From NCBI RefSeq assembly GCF_016613415.1, contig NZ_JACWCT010000053.1, forward strand, positions 1 to 34,374: a stretch of 34,374 bases of DNA, written 5' to 3'. This DNA comes from Methylobacterium ajmalii (GTDB lineage: Bacteria; Pseudomonadota; Alphaproteobacteria; Rhizobiales; Beijerinckiaceae). Each line of letters starts with the position of its first letter. Position 1 is the first letter of the stretch. The translations under genes were made by a program, and so were the position numbers. Below the pieces are notes generated by a model. That model was given only the letters and a program-made list of their open reading frames with translations. It made no database searches and had not been told where the DNA came from. Of this stretch, positions 5,556 through 14,468 are shown one piece after another.

Positions 5556-6572
5556 TCAGCTCCCGGCGCGCTCGCGCAGGGCCGGGATGAACAGATCCTG
5601 CCAGGTGGCGGGCTTGGTCTTCATGATGCCGGCCCGGTTCATGAAGGTGACGAACTCCATGATGCCGTGCGGGGTCGCCGAGAACTTGCTGTCGGGATCC
5701 TCCAGGATCTGGGCGACCTCCTGGGGCGACACCTTCACCTTCGAGGCACGGGCGAAGATCTCGGCGGTCTCGGCCTTGTTGGTGGTGATGAAGTCGCAGG
5801 CCTCGTCGAGGGCGGCCAGGAAGGCCAGGGTCGTCTTCGGGTTCGCCTCGGTGAAGCGCTTGAGCGCGAACACCACGTCGAGGGTGATGTTGCCGAAGAT
5901 CTGCGACGCCTTGAGGATCGTGCGCACCTTCGGGTCGGCCCGCTCGACGTTGGTGAAGGGCGGCGAGGCGAAGTGGCCGACGATCTCGGTCCGGCCGGAC
6001 AGCAGTGCGGCGACCGCCTCGGGGTGGGGCAGGCCGACGGTGCTCGAATCGAGCTTGGTGTAGTTCTCGGGCCCGAACTGCTTGGCCACCGCCATCTGCA
6101 GCACCACCGCGGCGAGCGAGGTCTTGATGCCGGGGATCGCGATCTTGTCCTTCGGGGTGAAGTCGGCGAGCGACTTGATCTCCGGCTTGTTGACGTTGAG
6201 GTCGAGGGCGGTGGCCGACATGCCCGAGACGCCGATCACCTCGGTCTTCGGGCTGCCGCGGCCCTTCGACCACAGCGCCAGGAAGCCCGGTGCGCCGGTG
6301 CCGGCGATGTCGAGCGAGCCGGCGATCATCGCGTCGTTGATGACGTTGCCGCCATCGAGCGTCAGCCAGGTCACCTTGACGTCGCCGAGCCCCGCCTTGG
6401 CGGCCTGGGACTCGAGGAGCTTCTTCTCCTGCATCACGAAGAGCGGCAGGTAGAGGACGCCGTAGCCCTTCGAGATGCGGATCTCCGACACCTCGGCGCG
6501 GAGCGGGCCGAGGCCCATCGTGAGCGCCAGGGCGGCGCCGGCGGCGAGGCCGAGGAGCTTGCGTGCGAACAT
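5556..6572 (-). CDS. ABC transporter substrate-binding protein, NitT/TauT family
   Basis: A periplasmic binding protein of 338 residues for a nitrate/sulfonate/thiamine-precursor-type importer. The N-terminus MFARKLLGLAAGAALALTMG is a signal peptide, with likely cleavage after GPLRA. The mature part begins EVSEIRISKGYGVLYLPLFV. It has the type-2 periplasmic fold features LDGGNVINDAMIAGSLDIAGTG, where the ligand pocket usually lies, and GHFASPPF. The ligand cannot be read from the sequence; alkanesulfonates, taurine, pyrimidine-like compounds and nitrate are all family substrates. It is the last gene of the ATPase - permease - binding protein series, set off by a 189-bp gap with a hairpin. Its separate position suggests the binding protein is made in different amounts from the membrane parts. 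Confidence 0.88.
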   Translation of the reverse strand: MFARKLLGLAAGAALALTMGLGPLRAEVSEIRISKGYGVLYLPLFVMQEKKLLESQAAKAGLGDVKVTWLTLDGGNVINDAMIAGSLDIAGTGAPGFLALWSKGRGSPKTEVIGVSGMSATALDLNVNKPEIKSLADFTPKDKIAIPGIKTSLAAVVLQMAVAKQFGPENYTKLDSSTVGLPHPEAVAALLSGRTEIVGHFASPPFTNVERADPKVRTILKASQIFGNITLDVVFALKRFTEANPKTTLAFLAALDEACDFITTNKAETAEIFARASKVKVSPQEVAQILEDPDSKFSATPHGIMEFVTFMNRAGIMKTKPATWQDLFIPALRERAGS

Positions 6573-6725
6573 GGGATCCTCCCGTTTTCGTCGTTCTTGC
6601 TGTGGTTCTTGCGGGTCGTCTTTGCCCCCCGGACCGCGCCGGGTCCAGGGGGCATGGGCGCGGGAGCATTTTCCGACGGACCGGATGCCGGTTTGTCTTG
6701 GAAATTGCGATGAAACAAAGACTTG

Positions 6726-6762
6726 GAGAGCTTCGCGATTACAGGGCGATCGTGAAGCGCTC
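6726..6762 (-). other. Intercistronic hairpin between permease and binding-protein genes
   Basis: On the minus strand GAGCGCTTCACGAT and ATCGCGAAGCTCTC flank a 9-base loop and pair at 12 of 14 positions. The first base of the hairpin reaches the permease stop codon, and there is no T-tract. Position and shape suggest an mRNA stabiliser, or partial terminator, that sets the ratio of the downstream binding protein to the membrane components. Confidence 0.55.
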
Positions 6763-7682
6763 TAGTGTTGCATGCCCCAGCGGCGGATTGTATTCTTCTC
6801 GATGTTGGCAAAGATCACGTTCTCGACGAACAGGCCGATCATGATGACGGTGAACAGCCCGGCGAAGACGTTGGTGGTCTCGAGGGCGTTGCGGTTCTCG
6901 AAGATGTACCAGCCGAGCCCGCCCGAACCCGAGGAGACGCCGAAGACCAGCTCCGCGGCGATCAGCGTGCGCCAGGCGAAGGCCCAGCCGACCTTGAGGC
7001 CGGTGAGGATCGACGGGAAGGCCGCCGGGATCAGGATCGCCCGCACCAGGGACAGGTTGCGCAGGCCGTAGTTCAGCCCGACCATCCGCAGCGTGTTCGA
7101 GACCGAGCGGAAGCCCGCATGGGTGTTGAGCGCGATCGCCCACAGCACCGAGTGAACGAGAACGAAGACCACGCTGCCCTGGCCGAGGCCGAACCAGATC
7201 AGCGCCAGCGGCAGGAGCGCGATCGCCGGCAGCGGGTTGAACATCGCCGTCAGCGTCTCGAGCAGGTCGGTGCCGATCCGCGAGCCGATGGCCAGCGTGG
7301 TGAGCAGGGCGGCCAGCACGATGCCGATGCCGTAGCCGATGGCGAGCGTCTGGAGCGAGACCAGCGCCTTGGTCGGGATCTCGCCGCTCAGGATCGCGGC
7401 GGCGAAGGCCTCGACGGTGGCCGAGAAGGTCGGGAACAGCAGCGGGTTGTCGAGCCAGCGGCCGTAGGCCTCCCAGATCACCGCCAGGACCGCCAGGACG
7501 GCGGCCTTGCGCAGCCAGCTCTGGCGGTAGGCGAGCTCGGCGAAGGACAGGCGCTGCTCGACGCTGATGGCGCCCGAGGCGGAGGTCTCGCGCACGATCT
7601 CGGGCCGCTGCGTCAACAGAGGCGAGGCGAGGGGCGGCGAGGCGAGGGACGGTGAGGAAAGCGGGGCCAGGGTGGCGGTCAC
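6762..7682 (-). CDS. ABC transporter permease, NitT/TauT family
   Basis: An inner-membrane permease of 306 residues. The first 60 residues are a cytoplasmic Ser/Pro/Ala-rich stretch. About six membrane helices follow, starting with AAVLAVLAVIWEAYGRWL. The BPD_transp_1 core includes TLAIGYGIGIVLAALLTTLA, PLPAIALLPLALIWFGLG and the coupling (EAA) loop region around LSLVRAILIPAAFPSILTGL, ending in the family-typical WRTLIAAELVFG and LGWYIFE. The start is a GTG at 7682 preceded by GGGAGA; the longer open frame upstream is the shadow of the ATPase gene. It lies 26 bp after the ATPase gene and is co-transcribed with it. It is closest in style to SsuC/TauC permeases. Confidence 0.88.
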   Translation of the reverse strand: MTATLAPLSSPSLASPPLASPLLTQRPEIVRETSASGAISVEQRLSFAELAYRQSWLRKAAVLAVLAVIWEAYGRWLDNPLLFPTFSATVEAFAAAILSGEIPTKALVSLQTLAIGYGIGIVLAALLTTLAIGSRIGTDLLETLTAMFNPLPAIALLPLALIWFGLGQGSVVFVLVHSVLWAIALNTHAGFRSVSNTLRMVGLNYGLRNLSLVRAILIPAAFPSILTGLKVGWAFAWRTLIAAELVFGVSSGSGGLGWYIFENRNALETTNVFAGLFTVIMIGLFVENVIFANIEKNTIRRWGMQH

Positions 7683-7708
7683 GGCGTGTCTCCCGGATCG
7701 TGTGATTG

Positions 7709-8479
7709 TCAGGCGAACAGCATGTCGTTGATGCGGGTCTCGAGGGCGCCCTGCGCGGCGGTGCCGAGCTCCGAGGCCGGCAGGCTGTTGAGCTCGGCCT
7801 TGACCTGGCCCGGATGGGGCGAGAGCAGCAGGATGCGGGTGCCGACCTTGATCGCCTCCTCGATCGAGTGGGTGACGAACAGCACCGTGAACCGGGTGTC
7901 GTCCCACAGGCGCAGGAGCTCGTCCTGCATCTTGCGCCGGGTCAGCGCGTCGAGGGCCGCGAAGGGCTCGTCCATCAGCAGGATGTCGGGCTCCATCGCC
8001 ATGCCGCGGGCGATGGCCACGCGCTGCTTCATGCCGCCCGACAGCATGTGGGGGAAGGAATCGGCGAACTTCGCCAGGCCGACCTTCTCGATGTAGGACA
8101 TCGCCCGGTCCATGGCCTCCGTGCCGGTGGCGCGGCCGCTGGCGGTCAGCGCGAAGGCGACGTTCTGCTTGACCGTCTTCCACGGCAGGAGCTGGTCGAA
8201 TTCCTGGAAGACCATCATCCGGTCGGGGCCGGGTTCGGTGACCTTGCGGCCCTTGAGCTTGATCTCGCCCTCGACCGGGGTCATGTAGCCGCCGATCGCC
8301 TTGAGCAGGGTGGACTTGCCGCAGCCCGACGGCCCGAGAAGGATGTAGCGGTCGCCCGGCATCACCTCGAAATCGACCCGGTAGGTCGCGGTGACCAGAT
8401 GATCGGTCGTCTTGTACTGGAGCGTGACGCCCTCGACCTGGAGCAGCGGCTCGGGAATGATGGTCGGACGTGCGTTCAT
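7709..8479 (-). CDS. ABC transporter ATP-binding protein, NitT/TauT family
   Basis: An ATPase of 256 residues that powers the adjacent permease. Motifs are complete: Walker A LLGPSGCGKSTLL, Q-loop VFQEFDQLLPW, signature MLSGGMKQRVAIARG, Walker B DILLMDEPFAALD and switch histidine FVTHSIEEA. The ATG at 8479 has GGGGAGG upstream at good spacing, so the longer upstream frame is discarded. It is the first gene of the importer operon and is divergent from the two-component operon starting at 8621; the 141-bp gap between them must hold both promoters. This arrangement makes regulation of the importer by the neighbouring regulator plausible, though not shown. Confidence 0.92.
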   Translation of the reverse strand: MNARPTIIPEPLLQVEGVTLQYKTTDHLVTATYRVDFEVMPGDRYILLGPSGCGKSTLLKAIGGYMTPVEGEIKLKGRKVTEPGPDRMMVFQEFDQLLPWKTVKQNVAFALTASGRATGTEAMDRAMSYIEKVGLAKFADSFPHMLSGGMKQRVAIARGMAMEPDILLMDEPFAALDALTRRKMQDELLRLWDDTRFTVLFVTHSIEEAIKVGTRILLLSPHPGQVKAELNSLPASELGTAAQGALETRINDMLFA

Positions 8480-8620
8480 GGCGGTGCCTCCCCGGATCTT
8501 CGTCGCTTGGCCCGGCTTCCTCGCGGCATGCGCTTGGCCGGGCGTTGGAGCGTGGGGTAGGGTCCGAACCTGTCGCCGACCTGACAGATATCTCCACCGG
8601 CCCGACGAAGAGGAACTTTT

Positions 8621-9298
8621 GTGCGCATCCTGCTCGTCGAGGACACGCGGGACGTCGGCGAGGCCATCGCGGTGCGCCTGCGCGGGCTCGGCCACGCGGT
8701 CGACTGGGAGGTGGACGGGGAGGCCGGCGACGCGCTGCTCGCGGTCCAGGCCTACGACCTCGTGATCCTCGACGTGAACCTGCCGGGGCTCGACGGCTTC
8801 TCGATCCTCAAGCGGCTGCGGGCGCGCCGCGGGCCGGTGCCGGTGCTCGTCCTCACCGCGCGTTCGGAGGTCGACGACCGGGTGGGCGCCCTCGATCTCG
8901 GTGCCGACGACTACCTGGTGAAGCCGTTCGACTTCCGCGAACTGGAAGCCCGGGTCCGTGCCCTCCTGCGCCGCAACAGCGGGCACGCCGACAACGCGCT
9001 CGTCCTCGGCAACCTGCGCCTCGACCGGGAGGCCCGCAGCGCCAGCGTGGCGGGCGAGGCCCTCGACCTGACGCGGCGCGAATGGACCCTGATCGAGATC
9101 CTGGCGGCGCGGCCGGGGCGGATCTTCCCCAAGGGCGAATTGCTGGAGCGGGTCTTCGCCCTCGAGGAGGAATCGAGCGAGAACGCCGTCGAGCAGATCG
9201 TGGCGCGGCTGCGCCGCAAGCTCGTCGCCGCCGGGGCCCAGGCGGAGATCCGCACCCTGCGGGGGCTCGGCTACCAGGTCGTCGGCCCGGAGGCATGA
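8621..9298 (+). CDS. OmpR-family response regulator (TctD/QseB-like)
   Basis: A DNA-binding regulator of 225 residues. The receiver has MRILLVEDTRD (acidic pocket), phosphorylated D51 in LVILDVNLPG, switch threonine in VLVLTARSE and the lysine in DDYLVKPFDF. The C-terminal winged helix begins near LRLDREARSASVAG and contains LTRREWTLIEIL, the recognition-helix region SSENAVEQIVARLRRKL and the wing TLRGLGYQV. The GTG at 8621 has AGAGGA upstream. It is followed by a sensor kinase with an ATGA overlap, then a binding protein, a layout seen in TctD/TctE-like and PgtA/PgtB/PgtC-like systems that sense transport substrates. Confidence 0.92.
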   Translation: MRILLVEDTRDVGEAIAVRLRGLGHAVDWEVDGEAGDALLAVQAYDLVILDVNLPGLDGFSILKRLRARRGPVPVLVLTARSEVDDRVGALDLGADDYLVKPFDFRELEARVRALLRRNSGHADNALVLGNLRLDREARSASVAGEALDLTRREWTLIEILAARPGRIFPKGELLERVFALEEESSENAVEQIVARLRRKLVAAGAQAEIRTLRGLGYQVVGPEA

Positions 9299-10680
9299 TC
9301 CTGCGCGGCTCCTCGCTGTTTGCCCGCCTCGTCGCGGTGCTGGCCCTGGTGCTCGCGGTCGGCGCCGGGCTGCTCCTCGCCGCCGCCTGGGCCTCGGCGC
9401 GGCTCGCCGCCGACGAGGCCTACGACCGGCTCCTCGTCGGAGCGGCGCTCCAGATCGCCGAGACCATCGCCAGCGACGGGCGCGAGATCTCGGTCGATCC
9501 GCCGTTCTCGGCCTTCGAGACCCTCGGCCTCAGCCCCCGCGACCGGATCTTCTACAAGGTGGTCGATCCCGCCGACGGCCTGCTCACCGGTGACGCCGAC
9601 CTCGCGGTGCCGGTGGACCGGGCCCGCCTCGCGGCGGGACCCGTGCTGCTCGACGCCGAGCATCGCGGCCAGGCGGTGCGGGCGGTGGTGGCCGGGCGCT
9701 ACGTGCCGGACGCCGCGAAGGCGGGCTTCGCCGCCGTGGTGGTGGCCCAGACCCGCGAGGCGCGGAGCGGGCTCGCCCGGGCGCTCACCGTCAAGGCGAG
9801 CCTGATGGTGCTGGCGATGAGCGCGCTGGCCCTCGGCGCCGTCGCGGTGGCGGTGCGCGCGGCCCTGCGGCCGCTGCGTGCCATCGAAGGCGTGCTGGCG
9901 GCCCGCGGGCCCAACGAACTCCAGCCGCTGGGCCTCGCCGCCCCGCGGGAGATCCATCTGCTCGTCGCCTCGATCGACCACTTCATGGGCCGGCTGTCGG
10001 GCCATGTCGCGGTGATGAAGCGCTTCATCGCGGATGCGGCGCACCAGATCCGCACGCCGCTGACCGCGCTTTCCGCCCAGCTCGACCTCCTGTCGCGCGA
10101 GACCGACGAGGGGCGCCGGCGCGACCAGCTCGCCCGCATCCGCGCGCGTACCGCCGAGCTCGGCCACCTCACCAACCAGCTCCTCAACCACGCCATGGTG
10201 ATCCACCGCGCCCGCTCCGTCGCCTTCGACCCGGTCGACGTGGCGGGGCTCGCCCGCCGCACCCTGATCGAGGCGGTGCAGCAGCAGCCCGGCGACCGGG
10301 CGGTCGATGTCGGCTACGAGGGCCCCGAGGAGGCCGTGACCATTCCGGGCGACGCGATCGCGCTGCGCGAGGCTTTGTCGAACCTGATCCACAACGCCTA
10401 CAGGCACGGCGCCCGCCGCCGGCTCACCGTCCGGGTCGGGCGCGAGCGCGGCCGGGTGCTGCTGGCGGTGGAGGATGACGGGCCCGGCATCCCGAGCGGG
10501 GAATGGGCCCGGGTGCGCGAGCCGTTCCGGGCCGCCGCCGGCGGCGGAGTCGGGTCCGGCCTCGGCCTCTCGATCGCCGCCGAGGTCGCCGCGGCCCATG
10601 GCGGCGAGATGCGCTTCGAGACCCATTCGGATCGGGGCTTCTCCGTGATCCTGTCCCTGCCCGACGGAGCCGAGGCATGA
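9295..10680 (+). CDS. Sensor histidine kinase of the two-component operon
   Basis: A membrane kinase of 461 residues. It has an N-terminal membrane helix (LVAVLALVLAVGAGLLLAAA), a periplasmic sensor of about 130 residues (2CSK_N type), a second helix (SLMVLAMSALALGAVAVAV) and a HAMP-like linker. The phosphorylated histidine is H250 in FIADAAHQIRTPLTAL. The ATPase has N-box LSNLIHNAYRHG, G1 VEDDGPGIP and G2 GSGLGLSI. The family (TctE-like) usually senses extracytoplasmic organic acids or metal-substrate complexes. The ATG overlaps the regulator stop (ATGA), and its own stop overlaps the next gene the same way, so all three are translationally coupled. Confidence 0.92.
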   Translation: MILRGSSLFARLVAVLALVLAVGAGLLLAAAWASARLAADEAYDRLLVGAALQIAETIASDGREISVDPPFSAFETLGLSPRDRIFYKVVDPADGLLTGDADLAVPVDRARLAAGPVLLDAEHRGQAVRAVVAGRYVPDAAKAGFAAVVVAQTREARSGLARALTVKASLMVLAMSALALGAVAVAVRAALRPLRAIEGVLAARGPNELQPLGLAAPREIHLLVASIDHFMGRLSGHVAVMKRFIADAAHQIRTPLTALSAQLDLLSRETDEGRRRDQLARIRARTAELGHLTNQLLNHAMVIHRARSVAFDPVDVAGLARRTLIEAVQQQPGDRAVDVGYEGPEEAVTIPGDAIALREALSNLIHNAYRHGARRRLTVRVGRERGRVLLAVEDDGPGIPSGEWARVREPFRAAAGGGVGSGLGLSIAAEVAAAHGGEMRFETHSDRGFSVILSLPDGAEA

Positions 10681-11807
10681 TCGGCCGCCTCGCCTGCGCG
10701 GTGGCCCCGCTGCTTGCCCTGCTGCTCGCCCCGCTGGCCGCCGGGACGGCGGGAGCCGAGGAGGTGACCCGCTTTCCTGCGAGCGAGCACGAGCGCACGG
10801 TGCTGACGATCCGCGCCGCGGCGGATGCCGACGCGATGGCGCCGCTGATCCGCGACTACCAGCAGCTCTACCCGGACGTGACCGTGATCTACCACGAATA
10901 CGTCACCGCCGACCTGTTCGGCGAGGTGGCGGCGGCCTGCGCCGCGGGCCGGGCGGCGCGCGACTATCCCGCAGACGTGGTGATCTCCTCCTCGGTCGAC
11001 CACCTGATCAAGCTCGCCAACGACGGCTGCGCCCGGGCGCACCGCTCCTTCGAGACCGCCCGCCAGCCCGACTGGGCGGCCTGGCGCGACGAGGTGTTCG
11101 GCTTCACCACCGAGCCGGCGGTGATCGCCTACCGGCCCGACCTCGTGCCGCCCGAGGACCTGCCGCACAGCCGCGTCGCCCTCGTCGACCTGCTGCGGCG
11201 CAAGCCCGAGGCCTATGCCGGCAGGATCGGCTCCTACGACATCACCCTGTCGGGCATCGGCTACCTGTTCGCCGCCTACGACGCCCGCGCGGCCGCCACC
11301 TACGGCCGCCTCGTCGAGGCCTTCGGCCGGGCGGACCTGCGGGTGCGGTGCTGCACCGGCGACCTGATCGCCGACCTCGAGGCCGGGCGGATTGCGATCG
11401 GCTACAACCTGCTCGGCTCCTACGTCTACCGGGCGATGCGGCGCGGCGCCCGGATCGGCCTCGTCGTGCCGCGGGACTACACCCTGGTGCTCAGCCGCGC
11501 CGTCCTGGTGCCGGTCACCGCCCGTGCGGTGGGCGACGCCTTCGCGTTCGTGGACTACCTGCTGTCGGCCCGCGGCCAGAAGGTCTCGCGCGAGGAGGCG
11601 TTCTTCTTCGACCGCACCGGCCCGCTGCCCGCCGGGGTCGAGGGTCCGCCGAGCCTCGCCACCGCCGGCATCCTGCGGCCGATCACCGTCGGGCCGGTGC
11701 TGCTCGCGGTGCAGGACCGGGCCAAGCGCGCCCGCTTCCTCGCCGAGTGGCGCCAATCGATCGGCGCGGAGGCGCCCCGCGGCGGGCCGCGACGGGAGGA
11801 GCCGTGA
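10677..11807 (+). CDS. Periplasmic substrate-binding protein coupled to the two-component system
   Basis: An exported binding protein of 376 residues (AfuA/PgtC-like, extracellular solute-binding family). It has a signal peptide in MIGRLACAVAPLLALLLAPL with likely cleavage after AGA. A type-2 periplasmic fold follows (VLTIRAAADADAMAPLIRDY, VVISSSVDHLIKLANDG, FTTEPAVIAYRPD, GYNLLGSYVYRA). No transport genes follow on this strand, and it is tied to the kinase by an ATGA overlap. I therefore infer a sensory role, presenting a ligand to the kinase in the manner of PgtC, rather than uptake. The ligand is unknown; phosphorylated organic acids or ferric complexes are family precedents. Confidence 0.85.
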   Translation: MIGRLACAVAPLLALLLAPLAAGTAGAEEVTRFPASEHERTVLTIRAAADADAMAPLIRDYQQLYPDVTVIYHEYVTADLFGEVAAACAAGRAARDYPADVVISSSVDHLIKLANDGCARAHRSFETARQPDWAAWRDEVFGFTTEPAVIAYRPDLVPPEDLPHSRVALVDLLRRKPEAYAGRIGSYDITLSGIGYLFAAYDARAAATYGRLVEAFGRADLRVRCCTGDLIADLEAGRIAIGYNLLGSYVYRAMRRGARIGLVVPRDYTLVLSRAVLVPVTARAVGDAFAFVDYLLSARGQKVSREEAFFFDRTGPLPAGVEGPPSLATAGILRPITVGPVLLAVQDRAKRARFLAEWRQSIGAEAPRGGPRREEP

Positions 11808-11921
11808 CGTTGCCGGCACCGCCCTGAATCGCGCCTCTTCGCGCCCGGGCCGAATCGGCTTAGCATCGTTGCCCGTGATCCGGCCCCGTCACGAGAGGCT
11901 GGACATCGGAGGAAGCATCGG

Positions 11922-12077
11922 ATGCAGGACCCGGTTCGCATCACCGTGCGGCCCGATGGCCGCTACACGCTCTATCGCGGCGAGACGCCGCTGATCTTCG
12001 GCCTCAGCCGCGACATGGCGTTCAGCCTCGCCGAGAGCTGCGGCGTCGTCATCGAGCGCGCCTACAGCATCAACTGA
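11922..12077 (+). CDS. Small conserved-looking protein, 51 residues
   Basis: A short gene reading MQDPVRITVRPDGRYTLYRG, then ETPLIFGLSRDMAFSLAESC and GVVIERAYSIN. GGAGGA stands just upstream of the ATG at a suitable distance. The composition is balanced and protein-like, unlike GC-rich random frames. Alternating hydrophobic residues suggest a small beta-rich fold with a helix over RDMAFSLAES. No family is recognised. It lies 114 bp after the binding-protein gene and could be part of that transcript or stand alone. Confidence 0.65.
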   Translation: MQDPVRITVRPDGRYTLYRGETPLIFGLSRDMAFSLAESCGVVIERAYSIN

Positions 12078-12120
12078 GCGGAAGGCTCGACGAGCCGCGG
12101 CGCCTCCGGGGCGCCGCCCC

Positions 12121-12477
12121 TCACGCTTCGTCGCGGGGGCTCAGCGGCGGCCAGACCAGGCCGGCGGCGAGCGAGGCCGCGGAGCCGAAGCCGCAGCCGA
12201 CGACCTTCACCATGAAGTCGGCGATCCGGCCGTGACGGGTCGGCTCGAGGAGCTGGAACGCCTCCAGGGCGCCGGCAGCCGCGATCGTCAGCAGCAGGAC
12301 CCGCCAGCGGTGGCGCGGATAGCCGACCGCGAACAGGAAGCCGAGGAGCGCGAAGGCGCCGAACCGCTCGACCGAGACCGGCGCGCCGCTGACCGGCCGG
12401 TAGCCGATCGGCGCGACGGTCGCGGCCACGATGGCGGCCAGGATCAGCCAGCCGAGAAGGCGAGATGCTCGGGACAT
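12121..12477 (-). CDS. VanZ-like family membrane protein
   Basis: A membrane protein of 118 residues with about four helices: GWLILAAIVAATVAPIGYRP, FGAFALLGFLFAVGY, VLLLTIAAAGALEAFQLL and CGFGSAASLAAGLVW. The pattern of a proline-containing first helix, an E-x-FQ-L segment before a polar RHGRIADFMVKVVGCGFG and a final glycine-rich helix is that of VanZ-like proteins. VanZ confers low-level teicoplanin resistance in enterococci; in proteobacteria the role of such homologues is unknown. It stands alone, convergent with the 51-residue gene. Confidence 0.75.
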   Translation of the reverse strand: MSRASRLLGWLILAAIVAATVAPIGYRPVSGAPVSVERFGAFALLGFLFAVGYPRHRWRVLLLTIAAAGALEAFQLLEPTRHGRIADFMVKVVGCGFGSAASLAAGLVWPPLSPRDEA

Positions 12478-12644
12478 GGGACGGAAGACCCGTGCGGGCG
12501 CGGACGGCCCGGTTAGCGGAAGGACGCGCTGGGCCCGGTGCCGGACCGCCCCGGGCCGCGCAATCCTGGCTCGAAATGGTTACGATCCCGCCCGAGGCAC
12601 GTGCGTCGCCGTGTCGGGCGAGGCGAGGTCGGGCAGGGGCCCGG

Positions 12645-13304
12645 TCACGGGAGGCTCGGCGCCACCAGCGCGCCCTCGGCGCCACCGCTGCCCGGCGCGA
12701 ACGCCACCCGGTCGCCGTCGAGGCGGGCCCGCCCGCTCGCCACCAGGGCGAGGGCCGCGGGGTAGAGCCGGTGCTCCTGCACCAGCACCCGGGCGCTCAG
12801 GGCGTCCTCGTCGTCGTCGGGCAGCACCGGCACGGCGGCCTGGGCGACGATCGGGCCGGCATCGAGTTCCGGCACCACGAAGTGGACCGTGCAGCCGTGG
12901 ACCCGCACGCCCGCCGCGAGCGCCTGGGCGTGCGTGTGGGTGCCGCGAAACAGCGGCAGCAGGGAGGGGTGGATGTTGAGCATCCGCCCAGCCCAGGCCT
13001 CGACGAACCACGGCGTCAGCACCCGCATGAAGCCGGCGAGCACCAGGAACTCGACGCCGTGCTCGCGCAGGGCCGCGTCGAGCGCCCGCTCGAAGGAGGC
13101 CCGGTCGGGATGGGCCCGGTGGTCGACCGCCGCGGTGGCGATCCCGGCCTCCGCCGCCCGGGCGAGGCCCGGCGCGTCGGGCCGGTTCGAGGCGACGAGG
13201 ACGATTTCGGCCGGGTAGTCCGGCGCGCGTGCGGCCTCGAGCAGCGTCGCCATGTTGGAGCCGCGGCCCGAGATCAGGATGCCGACCTTGGCCCGCGCGC
13301 TCAT
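12645..13304 (-). CDS. purN: Phosphoribosylglycinamide formyltransferase
   Basis: A cytosolic enzyme of 219 residues that transfers a formyl group from 10-formyltetrahydrofolate to GAR, the third step of purine synthesis. Diagnostic parts are [18 protein letters not shown] at the N-terminus (phosphate and substrate loop), [10 protein letters not shown], the catalytic [12 protein letters not shown] (Asn and His) and [19 protein letters not shown] with the catalytic Asp. The length is typical. The ATG at 13304 overlaps the purM stop (ATGA), so the two are translationally coupled, a common alphaproteobacterial arrangement. The long upstream open frame is the shadow of purM. Confidence 0.96.
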   Translation of the reverse strand: MSARAKVGILISGRGSNMATLLEAARAPDYPAEIVLVASNRPDAPGLARAAEAGIATAAVDHRAHPDRASFERALDAALREHGVEFLVLAGFMRVLTPWFVEAWAGRMLNIHPSLLPLFRGTHTHAQALAAGVRVHGCTVHFVVPELDAGPIVAQAAVPVLPDDDEDALSARVLVQEHRLYPAALALVASGRARLDGDRVAFAPGSGGAEGALVAPSLP

Positions 13305-14377
13305 AGGGCGAGGCGCCCCGTATAGGTCACCGGGCTCTCGCCCCGCTCGGTGATCCGCCCGAGGCGGACCGGCGCCTCGCCGGCCGCCTGGAGCGCCTGC
13401 TCGACCGCCTCGGCCCGCGCCGGATCGACCACCACCACCATGCCGATGCCGCAGTTGAAGGTGCGCAGCATCTCGGCCTCGGCGACGTTGCCCTCCCGGG
13501 CGAGCCAGCCGAAGACCGGGAGCACGCTCACCGCGTCGAGGTCGAGCGCGATGCCGACGCCGTCCGGCAGGACGCGGGGCAGGTTGTCGGGAAAGCCGCC
13601 GCCGGTGATGTGGGCGAGCGCCTTGATGGCGCCGTGACCGGTCGCCTTCAACGCCGAGAGCAGCGGCTTGACGTAGATGCGGGTCGGCTCGAGCAAGGCC
13701 TCGCCGAGGCTCTTGCCCTGCGCGAACGGCGCGGGCGCGTCGTAGCCGAGGCCGGAGGCCGCCACGATCCGGCGCACCAGCGAGAACCCGTTCGAGTGCA
13801 CGCCCGAGGAGGGCAGGCCCAGCACCACGTCGCCCGGCGCGATGCCGGCGACCGGCAGGAGCGCGCCGCGCTCGGCGGCGCCGACCGAGAAGCCCGCGAG
13901 GTCGTAGTCGGACCCGTCGTAGAGGCCGGGCATCTCGGCGGTCTCGCCGCCGATCAGCGCGCAGCCGGCCTGGCGGCAGCCCTCGGCGATGCCCTTCACG
14001 ATGTCGGCGCCCACGCCCGGCACCAGCTTGCCGGTGGCGTAGTAGTCGAGGAAGAACAGCGGCTCGGCGCCCTGCACGATGATGTCGTTGACGCACATCG
14101 CCACGAGGTCGATGCCGATCGTGGCGTGGCGCCCGGTCTCGATCGCGATCTTCACCTTGGTGCCGACGCCGTCGTTGGCCGCGACCAGGATCGGGTCCTT
14201 GAAGCCCGCGGCCTTCAGGTCGAACAGGCCGCCGAAGCCGCCGATCTCCGCATCCGCTCCCGGCCGGCGGGTCGCCCGCACCAGGGGCTTGATCGCCTCG
14301 ACCATGGCGTTGCCGGCATCGATGTCGACGCCCGCCTCCGCGTAGGTCATCCCGTTCTGGCGCTCGCCCGTCGTCAT
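13301..14377 (-). CDS. purM: Phosphoribosylformylglycinamidine cyclo-ligase (AIR synthetase)
   Basis: An enzyme of 358 residues that closes the imidazole ring of AIR using ATP, the fifth step of purine synthesis. Recognisable parts are [35 protein letters not shown] (the conserved DGVGTK nucleotide and substrate segment), [48 protein letters not shown] and [15 protein letters not shown]. The ATG at 14377 (MTTGERQNG) gives a normal length; the further upstream frame is not conserved in style. It is first in the purM-purN operon and divergent from the phosphatidyltransferase gene with 91 bp between starts. Confidence 0.96.
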   Translation of the reverse strand: MTTGERQNGMTYAEAGVDIDAGNAMVEAIKPLVRATRRPGADAEIGGFGGLFDLKAAGFKDPILVAANDGVGTKVKIAIETGRHATIGIDLVAMCVNDIIVQGAEPLFFLDYYATGKLVPGVGADIVKGIAEGCRQAGCALIGGETAEMPGLYDGSDYDLAGFSVGAAERGALLPVAGIAPGDVVLGLPSSGVHSNGFSLVRRIVAASGLGYDAPAPFAQGKSLGEALLEPTRIYVKPLLSALKATGHGAIKALAHITGGGFPDNLPRVLPDGVGIALDLDAVSVLPVFGWLAREGNVAEAEMLRTFNCGIGMVVVVDPARAEAVEQALQAAGEAPVRLGRITERGESPVTYTGRLAL

Positions 14378-14468
14378 CCCTCGACCCTTCGCCTCGATCC
14401 TTGCCATGCTGCGACCGCTCTTAGCCGCTCTTGCCCGCGACCGCGAGTCGGGGCAGCCGTGAGGAACC

